This document shows, piece by piece, positions 25,601 to 37,600 of a DNA stretch of 64,000 nt (position 1 is its first letter; each line of letters begins with the position of its first letter). The stretch spans positions 16,885,547 to 16,949,546 of the forward strand of contig NW_024037058.1 in assembly GCF_015706575.1 (NCBI RefSeq), written 5' to 3'. Under the pieces are notes generated by a model. It did not search any database, had not been told where the DNA came from, and saw only the letters and a list, made by a program, of their open reading frames with translations. Source of the DNA: Patiria miniata (taxonomy: Eukaryota > Echinodermata > Asteroidea > Valvatida > Asterinidae). A program made the translations under genes and the position numbers.

Positions 25601-28600
25601 GGACAGTTTTGCTATTGAAAAATTGTGAAGGCTTTAATTATTACAGATCCCCTTTGGTGTGTGTGTGTGGGGGGGTTGGGGTTGGCGTAGGGCCTAGAGG
25701 ATTTGGGGTGTGGGGATGGAGGTGGGGGGCTCCAAGAAACCACATATTTCTCAGTCCCTTTACCTTATGCAGGTAGTGAACAGCGGACACAATCTGCCTG
25801 AACAATCTCTTGGCCTCCGTTGCTGACACTTTACCATCGTTGATGTAGTCATACAGCTCCCCGCCTGCGGCATGCTCCATCACCATGATGATCTTATCTC
25901 GGCTCTCAAATACTGTCCACAAGAGATGGGAGAAGAAGATGAACATTATCACCAAGATTCAAAATTACAACATGTATCACCAAGAATACCATGCAATGTA
26001 CATGTAGATCTGTCTACGGTATTTCTGTAAAGGTGTAAAATAAAATTTGAATGGACAACTTTGAGTATAAAATAAAACAATTTTTTTTTTGTAATAACAA
26101 ATATACATGCAAATCAGAACGGGGGCTCAAACCCTGCGCACACACTTATTTTTTTCCAGAAAAGATACTTAAGCAGAACATTTGCATATATATCAAACAA
26201 TACAAATAAAGGTTCAAACGTAACAGAATGAACATTCCTAATAAAATTAATAACAATCCCCAAATAAAATGATAAAGAGTGTAAAAAGAACCCAAAATAA
26301 ACTCTTGGGTGCACCACTGCCTCAATTTAGCTGTAAAATCCCATGTTTGAAATTTCATAAAAATTCAAACCAAAAATCTTTTGCATCCAACAATCATTCA
26401 AGCTTTGTCCAGTGTGTCAAAAAAAGGCTCAATTAATGTACCAACAACCTTGACAATAAAACTGTCACAAATAATCACATAATCTTTCAGAATGGACCTG
26501 AAATTCATGCAAATTTCTTGAACTGATAGGGGTGAGGAGGGAGATTGCAAATTTAACTTCAAAACATTCTTTAAAATGTGTTGCAAGGGGGACAATGAAT
26601 TGTTTAAACTTTGTCTGTAACCAGGGAAACCCTGAGTTACTGTTTCAGCATCAGTTTCCGAGTCACTGGGTTGGATAACCTGATTTCAGTAAACAAAACC
26701 TGAATGTGTACACAACAAAACAACACCAGCGTAAGCAAAGCCCACCACTGTCCCAGAAAAAGGGAAATCGCTGACACTTTATTGTCTACATTACCCGGTA
26801 CTAAGAAGCCCATGGAGGTTATAAACACACTTGATGATAATATTTGAACTAAGGGATTATCTCATGTCATGATAACCAAGGGCACCCATGTAAACAACGC
26901 ATGAGCAGAAACGTGCTACAGGGACCAGTGTGCAAATGTCGAAGAGTACACATAGGAGTACACAGACTGTGTTCATAGCAAGCCTACGTAAGCATGTACA
27001 CCGAATGACATATTGACGACCAAATCAAGGTCCAACTCCAAGTACTGACGCAAATTCTGGACTTTCCATGATATCAGTACACGATTACATGCGCAGAATT
27101 GGGTCACTGACACAAGACAAAAAAGGATATAACTTCCACCAACATTTCCTTGAAAATCTTATAAGAAAATACAGTGAGAATAAACTGGGTATTTATTTGA
27201 CAGGGAACGAGGTATATTATATGCAAATTCATCGAATGAATTCCCTTGACATCAGTAAACAATCAAAACACTGCCACTGACCACACAAGACAACTTGGCC
27301 ACCAACCTCCAACAACAGTTCCTTGAAAATCTTATATAAGAAAGTACAGTGAGAGGAGTTCACAAACTAAGTATTTTGTTTTTCAAGGAATGTGGCGACA
27401 GAGAACTGGGGTTAATGACCCAGTAAACAAAGACGTTGATCTGAATGACAACATGAAACTGATAGTGCTTGCTCCCCCATGAAGTGCTGTCTAGCTGTAA
27501 CATGAGGTAATCTGTGGTTTCACACATGATTAAAGGTTGAATAGTAAACTTAAGACAAAAATGAGAAAGCAAGCTGTAAAACAAATTACCCCCTGGAGAT
27601 CCAAGTCCAGATCAAATGTGGTAATGTGGGTATTGAATGTTTGAAGCTACAGCCCTGTTGTGCATCATGTGCATTTGTGCACCAATTTGTGATCATAACC
27701 AAATTATACAATATTGCAAAAGTCTTGCTCTAAAAATCAAGACTACTAAAATTTGGTTATCTCCCAAAAATCAGTTTAGAGTCAACTTCAAAAATAGTCT
27801 TCTGAAACTGCCCCCAAAATATATTTTCTAGAAATTCCTGCATCTATGGTTTTAACTTTCTAATATTGGAGTCAGAGGTGGTGCAAAATAATGCAGTATA
27901 GTGAAAATACATGTGTAAAATATAGCTCTGCTGAGCAAAAAAAATCAATCAAAAGCATGACAGTTGCTCTCAGGTTAAATATTTGAGCAGGGAACCACCC
28001 ATAAACAGTATTTTGTTTCATATAAGATTTTGGCTGATAACATATTCATGAAGCTCTTCTATTTATTTTTTCGGTTGCGTGTCTCCCAAATCTCTGAGCT
28101 AAGCCACATCATGAAACGTGCTTAAAATGGAATGGAGCGGAAAAAAGATTCCCGCTTTGTCTGTGATAACCATCGTTTAGTACACACAGGGAAATTATTC
28201 GGAAGCCAAAAATTAATCCCTGGTTATCTTAATTCCGTGCAGGATCTGCCTGTTTGAGCAAGCTACCAGCATTGCTCCCATGCCGAGAAAGCAGTCTCTA
28301 AACAATTATTATGTTGGCATTCCGAGAAAGATTTTAAAATAGAACCCATCTCCAACAAATAATCCCTGGTTATCTAATAAATTCCATGCAGGATCTGTGT
28401 GTTTGAGCAGGCTACTGGCGTATCTTTCAGATTAAAAGTAGGCATGCTGGGACAGCAGCCTCAAAACAGGTTCGCATTCTAAGAAAGAGGGTTTAAAAAT
28501 AGGACACAGCAAGAACAAGGATTATTTTAAGCCTTAATGGTATAAGCTTTAACTTGTATTAGTTAAAATTATACACACAGACAAAACTTGTTTGTCTTGG

Positions 28601-31600
28601 ATTATTTGTTTTCCATGGTCGCTAAAAAATAACCAAAATCTAAAAATAACAAATGGTAAAAATAATCCTGGTATGTTTGAAAAGACATTTTTTTGGAAAC
28701 CACAAAATTCAACGAGTAACACTTTGGAATGTAGCCATTTATCACCTCCATCAGTCAATCAAAAATTCCTTCTTTATAAAAATTGACAGATGGAACAACA
28801 AGTTGGGTTTTTTTCATGACCAGTTCCTGCTTTTGGGCGTTTTCATTTCATTACTCTTGTGGTTTGGAGAGAGAAAAAAACGTTAGACGGATTTAGTCTG
28901 TAGCAATTTATTAACAATGGTGTTATTGACGTTCGATTTGATTGTGTGTGCAAGCACAATGCCCATGTCAAGGGTTTTGGGGTTTAGAATGGACCAGGAA
29001 TGGACCCAGCCTTATCAGGCCACCTGATTCTGATTCCGTTGAAGACTTTTTAATACTGAACAAACAGTTTTGAAGAAAAAATGCTAGATCACTCTGAACC
29101 AGTTCCTGTTTGAAATTGAAAGTATGACACGAGAAATCAGTACTACAATTTCTGTGTGATTGAGCTTGGAAGTGAAAACAGTTTTATAGCGAGGGTTTGC
29201 TTTTAAAAAAAAAAAACGGTCTGAATGGTTAGAGCTGAAAGTGCCAAATATGGGCTCAAAGATTAGCAAAATCAAAACTGATATTATCAGCAAATCAATT
29301 CATCTTGGAAACTATGGATTTTGTTTGTAAGGGGAGAAATTGTTACAAAAAGCAATGAATAATTATTGGCAAAATCTAAACTGAAATTGGCAAAATCAAA
29401 ACTAGACTATATAGATTTGAAAAGATGAGTATCCGGTTATTTTTTTTCTCTAAAAAGCTGGCCTTTAAACGTTTTCTGGGGAATTATACAACCTATCCAA
29501 GGGCCTCAAAGATGCAGACGGCTTTCAAGAAGAGGAAAATCAGTTATACTATAACACAACTCCTTGATTTGCAAAGCAAACTAGTGAGGAAGTATGTCCC
29601 ACTCCCTCTTCTTTAAAAACTAGAAGGTTTTTTTGTGGGTCCCCCCCCCAAAAAAAACTCAGTTAACCAAAAATATTGGTGAATACAAAACAGAATCAAG
29701 AACTTGTTGACCAGAACAGCGTGAGTATTTAGGACAGCTCAATGACGTCAAGCGGCTCATATCAACGTAAATGACCATGTCCGGTTAACAAAAGAGCTGC
29801 TTTAAACTTAAGACGCCGTCGAAAACAACTTTGGAAAGTGTCGAGACAATGGCAGCCACTTCGGCATTAAATCGGCCCATAAAGAGCAGATGAGTGTTGG
29901 GTAGATATTGTGCGTCAAACCTGAATGACATTTCTGCCTACCGGACAAAAGCACTTTATTTGAACATGTAGACATTTCGCAACTGCACATGTACAAGTTA
30001 AGCTCATGACGCTATTAAGACATTTTGTAAAGCATGTGTACTATTAACACAACTCAACTATGATTCCAGACAGAAAACGTCAGAATGTCAAAAAAGAAGG
30101 GGCTGAGAAGGGATAGAATGTATGGGATACATGTTATGCCCATGACAACAATAGGCATGGGTTTACAGGTAAAAAGTCCCACGTACACCTAACTTGCAGA
30201 CCGTATCGGAGTGGCGTGATTCGCTATGCCTGATCTGCCTTCTTTTGTACAGCGGATCTCAATAGGATCCGGTTCCTAATCAATGCAGGTGGCTTGTCAA
30301 TAATATGGGTGGAGTGTAGAAGTGCACTTAATAGCTTTTTGGAGGGCTCGTGTTCGGTCTTTACTCACGCAATTTTGTCCCCATGCATTAGTTAAACTGC
30401 AATTTAATTTTATCAAAACTAGCTTTCGTTGGAGGTCTGATTTTAAATTTGCCTTTAATGGGCAATTTATGACTTACACACCAACATGAAATGTTTGTCG
30501 GCCTTTTGAGAAATTTCTTTTGCTAGCATCAATTAACCTATCGCGGTAGAATCGGGTCAGCGCAGCTTGTGAAATATTGTCCAATTGCATGATATTCAAA
30601 TCGATGCTAAACGCGCAAAATCCACAATATTCCATAGGGTTGTCTAAGGGGTGTGGCTAACTCGCAAACAGCGATGGGTCAATTGCTGAATATTGGGTCA
30701 TTATACGGAAGAAAATGACTGAATATCATGTGACACGCATAAAAATTGAATGGTCTGTCTGATTTGACGTTAATATTCATCACTTCTAGTTTTACTTGTT
30801 TATCAATTAATCAGGTATCCAACTTTGCATCAAACAACTACAAGGCATGATCTATAACTTTGACACAGAATGCGAACTTTCTTCCCAGTTACTTCTCCAA
30901 CATTTTAGTGGTCTTTCTTCACTTGTCCAAGCAATTTCAAGCATGACACATGGTTCTCTCATGGATCAGAAATTTCACCAGCCATTCTGTCTGTGGTATT
31001 AACCACAAAACCACAATTTTCCCTTTTTGCAACAAAAAGGCCAACTATATGAGCCATAAAGAGGGTGGTCTACAGGCCCCGGAAACATACCAGCAACACA
31101 TGTTAAATGCCGGCATCTGGCAGACAAGTACATTTACTCCTCCTGAAAACAAAGACCCAAGTGTGAGCAGACTTAAACCAGAACTCTAGGGCTGAATCAA
31201 GGCTGAATGAGCCCCTCTGTCTGCCCACGGAGGGGTCAGCCCCCATCAAAAGACCCTGAACACTTCGCAGGAGAAAATGGGCTTTATTTGGGGACAAAAA
31301 AGCCGCAAGGAAAACATTCGGCATCCACCATGAGAGGAAGTGCCTCAAGTGTCATCCTCTGGTATTTCTCAAGAGGGAAGCCGTAAATCTTTCTTTGAGA
31401 TCCGCTAAGAAAAGGGCCCTTTTTCTCTGGTCCTGGGATTAAGAGGTTTGAAATGTTATGGCATTTTATGAGTAAGTTTCCTGTGCGCATGCTGGGTGAT
31501 GAAAACAGACTGGGCATCCGGAAATCAAGAAAAATCACGGGGGAAAACTTTTCATCTATTGCTATCTGAAAGGGAAAAGACCTTTTGGAAATTTTACAAA

Positions 31601-34600
31601 ATGGAAAGTTCAACTTATGTTTAGATGGAAAAATAACTAATTTATAATTTATTATAGTTATAACTAATGCAATTTTAATTATTAAGTTTTGTCATGGGTG
31701 AAGCCCATCTAATATATTTTTAAACCGGATCTTTTCGGCTGGAAATAAAATAAAGGCACGCAATGAAAGTTCATCTTTATAGATGGAAAAAACTCACTTA
31801 TAGTTCATACAATTAAAACTTTGTCACGTGTGGATAAATCCTGTCAATCTTATTCATAAACCGGATCCTGTTGGCTTGAAAAGATGGAAAAATTAAACAA
31901 CTATTGAAAAACAACTGAGCCATGAAATAGATTTTTTTTGGGGGGGGGGGAGAGGTTCCCAATTCAAGAAGACGAATTTGCACGTGTCAGTCTGCATGTC
32001 GGCTATACTGACAAAGAAAGCATTAACAAAAGCCAAATTTATGAATAGTGTTGTGATTAAAAACCTACTCTTTCTGTCTTTTCTTTACCCCAAACTTTTG
32101 TGCATTTTGAGGTGAAATAGGGGCCAAGGGGGCATTTGCTTCCCCCCCCCCCACCTTTTCTATTAAGATGCAAATACTGTTTTGCCCCCAAATTTAAAAA
32201 AAGTTCCCCAATCACCGATTAGAATAATAAGAAAACATGGTACTTGGTCCTCTACTGTGACAAAGTAGGACTCCCTTTTAGAGTATGGGTACATGAAAAT
32301 GAAAATCACGAACAACAAATTGTGTGGCCTTCATTGGAAATACAAAGGGCATCAAAGTCCTACAATGGCTTGGTGCTGAAACCACAGATTTGATACTACA
32401 TAGTACATGTACACATTACTTGAGACTGGTCTGTTAGTTTAAGGTGAACAAACACTACTGGTACAAAGACTGCAAATCCCGGTGAAGAACATTTATGCAA
32501 ACAACACTAATGTCAAAGGCACCTTGAACACGCTATTCTTCTCAAATCACGTTTTGAGTGCATGCTGAGTCTTAACAACCCCAGGGTAAGAAAATACCTC
32601 CAACCAACATTTTTTCCCCTGTGTACTTTCTTTCACAAATGGAGGAAACACAAATACACCCCATCCAAAGTCCACGTCTGGCCGGCACACAAACAAGTGC
32701 CACAGACAAAAACACTCGGCCTGTGATAAATAACCGGTTCCCGTCACTCTAAAAGAGAGGAACACTCCAAGACGACATGCCAACCATCAAGATTGGGAGA
32801 TTAATAATTATGACTGATGAAGTATTACAATGACAAAGCTAAGGCTGTGATTAGAATGAAGGTGTCTGTTTGTGCAGTCTTTTTAAATGGCCTCCATTTT
32901 TAATACAAGTAAAGAGTTGTGAAAGTTACAAGGCACTAAGGCAGAAGCTGACAGATATTTCATAAAATAAAATCATTTAATTTCATCCACTTTTTTTATA
33001 GTGTTTGTGCACTATTCGTTACAATCATGTTACAGAGTTCTTTTTTTTTCAATTAATATTTGTAATTGGTAACTTTTTCAGTTAATTAACACTGAAGTGT
33101 TCCAACGGTTACACCTCTATGTTCCGACAGCCCTATGTTCCGACTGCACATATTCCTATTCCTAACCCTAACCCTAACCGGGAGTAACACAATCTAAGTT
33201 GTCGGAACATAGGAGTATTGGAACATAGAGCAGTCACCGTTCCAACAGTATAGTATTCAGATGACTTTAGTACTGTACCACCATTGTTAACAGTCCTACA
33301 AATATACGGAACGAGTATTATGTGTTATTTTTATCACACCACAGCTACAGACAGGTACTGCGGGTTGAAATTTACAAACCCGTTCTCTGGTCATTTTTTG
33401 AGAATGAACAATCAACATTTATTTGTGCAGAAAAAAAAAGAGATTAAAATGTCTCAAAATAGGCACACGAAATACATCAATTATGAACTAGTCACTGCTC
33501 TTCTGTTGAAATGGCAGTAAACCTATACAATAAATCCTCAGATCTACACAAAACCACAATCAACAAAACTCTACCACGCAGTCATAAATCTTGCAGTAGG
33601 ATTTATAAATAAATTCACCAGGACTTCCAAATAAGGCCCTAGGACCACCTGCCCAGCTATTTCCGTTGAGTTTTAGGGTCCCTACTCCAACAACATTCCA
33701 GGCACATTATTAACCTCACCCCATGTCACCCTCTAAGGTCCCAGAGGGGCAACAATCTTGCTGAAAAATTATGTGGGATCCCCAAACGGTGATTCATCCG
33801 CCGGAAGATGAGGGCTGGGCCTCGACCAATGATAAGGCTTTGCTACATAATGAGCAAGAAAGGTCTTAAAACTGTTCTCAAAAAGGTGTTTCAAATTAAT
33901 GTGCAAGGCTCCACAATAACATTTATTTTCTACACTTAGACTACCAAACCTCTTGGAAAAAAATGTATGAAGACGCTTAGTGAAATATACATAATTTACA
34001 TAATCTGCGGTCTTACATGTAAAACAGTAATTTTAATGAAAAGCCCAGTGTACTGACTGCTCTTGAACACTTGTAAGTTTTCATTTCTAGATTTAAGGAA
34101 TGTTTTGTTTTTAATTGTCTTATTGGTCATAGTGTGTCAAATACAATTTTTTTAAATGGTGTGACAATAACTTGACATTTTGTTTTTAATTGTCTTATTG
34201 GTCATAGTGTGTCAAATCAAATTTTTTTAAATGGTGTGACAATAATATGACATATTTTAAATATGCGTTAATATTTTTTTCAATAAAATGTGGCACATGT
34301 TTGCACAATATATGTTCTACGTTATTGCCAAAATCCAATTCATTGTTTTCTGAAGAACGTGATGAATGAGATTTATATAAATGTTCTAAAGGTTAACATG
34401 TAAATCATGAACAGCAGGGAAACCAACTACGTGTATGTGTGAAATAAGAACATTCTTGTTTTTCAATTATTAAACAATTATTTACCAAAATGACTATTTA
34501 AAAAATGCCAATATCAACTTCATATGAGAATGTCTGAGCTGACACAAACAACCATTATGATCTCATTTCTCAATTATTCCCCGGCCACCTCTCTAAACCC

Positions 34601-37600
34601 CTGGCACGGTCTTGTTTTGATAACGAGCCATTTATTATGATACAATCAGTCGGTTTCATTGTGGTTTGAACGGGGCGACAATGCGCAGTGTCATTCTCAA
34701 GTGCACTGCCAGTGCCATTGTTACGCACTCCTAGTTTTTCATTGACTACAGAATGCATTGCATGCAACGCCTTGTTTTTTTTGGTCAAAGTTCAGCGCCA
34801 AGGTTTCGAGGCGCCGGCAATCGCAATAAAACTTCGAATGCCTTTCATCGCAAACACACTTCATCACAAATGTATTAAACCGTTAAGTTCGACATGGGAA
34901 AACCCTTGTTGCGTTTAAATGTATTACACTCTTGCTCAAGAATGTTTCGTTTTGAAATGGTATTATGCACACTTACCGGTACTTGGTTCTAGGTTTCATT
35001 TTTTTATTGAGTACAATGGCAATGCCTAGGACATGCATATTTTGCACTTATGTTGACTATAGTTTCGAGTCAACTCAAGGAATGGAATAGTTTCAGTACA
35101 AAACACTTCAACAAATTGCCAGTAACAAGGAAATAAAGTGTTTTTTTTTTTATTTTAGTACTAGCAAATTAGTGCTATAATTTCAGTTGAAGAGCAATTC
35201 ATTCCATGGGGGGAAAAACCTACATTCCTTGTGGCTGTTGTGCAATCAACAATTTCTGACCAAATTCAAAACTTGAATCATTTAATATAATAAAATATCT
35301 ACAATCACAAACACAAACTAATACATGTAATGACAAAGCCTCAAAACGAACCTCTGGCACATACGATTTCGAGTATTGATATTTTGCCCTTGACTGTCAC
35401 ACCCCCCACCTCAAAATATTCTTCTAAGTTCTATCTTTTGATGATTTTCATATCTTTCCATCTAAAGGATCTTTATGCGTGTACATGCACATAAAGTGCA
35501 GCAATCAGCTTTTTTAGAGTAAATAATCACCTCGTAAAATATAGGGAAATCCCATTCAATCATCGCTACAAAAAAAGCCATATTCACAGGTGAAAAAAAA
35601 AACCCTTCGAATCTATATATTCCAAACAGTTGGCCACATTCCAAATCCCTGTACTACCAGTATATCTCTCAATTTAGCACAAAATAAATACAATAGCCCA
35701 TTGCTCTGTAGACAGGCATTTTGAAATTAATACCCAGCTCGTAAAATAAAATGGAGGGGGAAACCCTATGAAATCATATGCCCAAAAGGTAGTGATCAAA
35801 TAGCATAAAAATAGGCCTTTTCACACTGTCCAAAATCTCCGGGTTGGAACCGGTTCCAACCCCGAGATTTTTTTCAACCCTTTTCCCACTTCTAAAGTTT
35901 CAACCCGGTTCCGACCTGGGTAGAGTGCTCTAGCCGGATCGAAATCAACCCTGGGAGGGACCAGGGTTGAAAATCTCAACCCGGATCGAAATTGCATTTT
36001 TCGGCGTGAACCGTGTCGAAAATGATAGTGTGAACCGCCCCGGGTTGAGTCACTCACGGCCGATCCGTGTTGAGTCGAGGCCGACATTTTACCGAAAATC
36101 TGACACGCCGAGCATAATATTTCCCTCCACCACTATCGCCGTCACAAACACCGATCCCGAAACAATCGCTCCCTAATTATCATACAATAATGTATCGGTG
36201 TATGGAGCATCCTTTACCGAGTCTGGGCTTGTATTAGGTCCGCAAAATGTACCCCAAAAATGTACATTTCTAATGTTAAATAGAACGAATCGTCTAACGA
36301 AATGACCGGAGCCATTTTGGAAATATTGCACACAGCTGCGCTGGTGTCGTACAAAAATCGGACTCCCAAATCGGATTCGTTTACTCTCTTATTATTGGTC
36401 AAACCCTTGCACGTGACAGGTCCTTCTCCCAATAGGCATGCGCAATACTACCAATGAGTCCGTATTTCACAGAGTAGTAAATTCACGCTGCACACCGGCC
36501 TGTCCGTGAGCCTCGTGCGTCGCAATGCATTATGGGATTGAGAAAATCATCGCAGCGCCCTGTGCCGAATGCGATCCGTGTCGAGAATTTGTAGTGTGAA
36601 TTCACAGGGGCCGTAGCCGGATTGAACGTTACACGGTTCACGTAGCGGCCGTTCCCGTAAAGGACAGTGTGAACGTCGCGTCTCTCCGATCCGTGTCGAA
36701 AAATACTTGGGCTGAACCGGGTTGGATCCGGGTAGGTTTCAACACGGTTCGAAACGGAGATAGTGTGAAAAGGCCTAATGATCCCCTTTGAATTTGTTCA
36801 AATGGTTTGAAGTTGGACACATTCCAAATTCCATATTTGAAAGGATCCTGATTTACCACACAATAAATGCTCTGAGCAGTTTCAACCGCGACAAAAGGGG
36901 AAACCCCTTATCGCAATCACTTGCAGCTCCAAGTTAAAATGGGGTGCCATAAAAGGCCCGACGATCCGTTGTGCGTAAAAAAAAATTGCGTGGGCCAAAG
37001 AAATACGGTGGGCCCTTTGTCAATTCTATGTCCGTCTTGTGACTAACCACAGTTGTCACAGTTCACTGCAATGGGAACAAAATTTTGAAATTATCTTTGT
37101 TCGCATTTCTTAGGGAATTTTATGAATAAAGAAGCAAAATTGAAAGTATCGGCATAAAGATAACCACATCATGGCGTAAGGAGCTACACCTCAATTCATT
37201 GACAGTGTTTCCTGTTTATTGCAATTTTCTGAATCATGGTCTGATGCGTTGTCATAATTTCATTTGTTGTTTGTTTATGAACATTTTTGTTCACTCTCTA
37301 CAGAAATGCAAAGTCACTTCCTGTGTATAAAACAGAACCTCCCAAGTTTCTTTCTGAAAAAAAATCAGTTCACCCTGTTTACATTCACCAAGCAAACTGA
37401 GCAAATGTCTCAATGCTGCCTGCAAAGTTCTACATGTAATTTGATGTATTGTATATTCCTCCATGGTCCTCCCCAGGGGGAGGGGAGTGTGTATCTCACC
37501 TTCTGTCACCTGGATGATGTGTGGGTGACGTAGTGATGACATCACTTCGATCTCTTGTCGTAATCGTCTCAGATCAGCTGCATTGTCAATCTTGCTCTTA

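Larger units (their letters stand above)
25913..37499 (-). other. NUAK intron 2 (11.6 kb)
   Basis: The intron separates the exon encoding HPHIIQVTE from that encoding FESRDKI; the split Val codon is completed across it. It contains direct repeats at 28205-28500 and 34103-34252, a dispersed repeat at 30538-30690, an inverted repeat with telomere-like core at 33098-33247, a TIR element at 35814-36775, and long C or G runs at 29641, 31942 and 32143. No additional exon was recognised. Confidence 0.7.

Noticed and set aside
27080-27360. Direct repeat with CCTTGAAAATCTTATA
   Set aside because: Two short similar stretches about 200 bases apart, too diverged and short to define a unit.
33161-33179. 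Chromosome-end telomere
   Set aside because: Only about three units and embedded in an intron of an intact gene.
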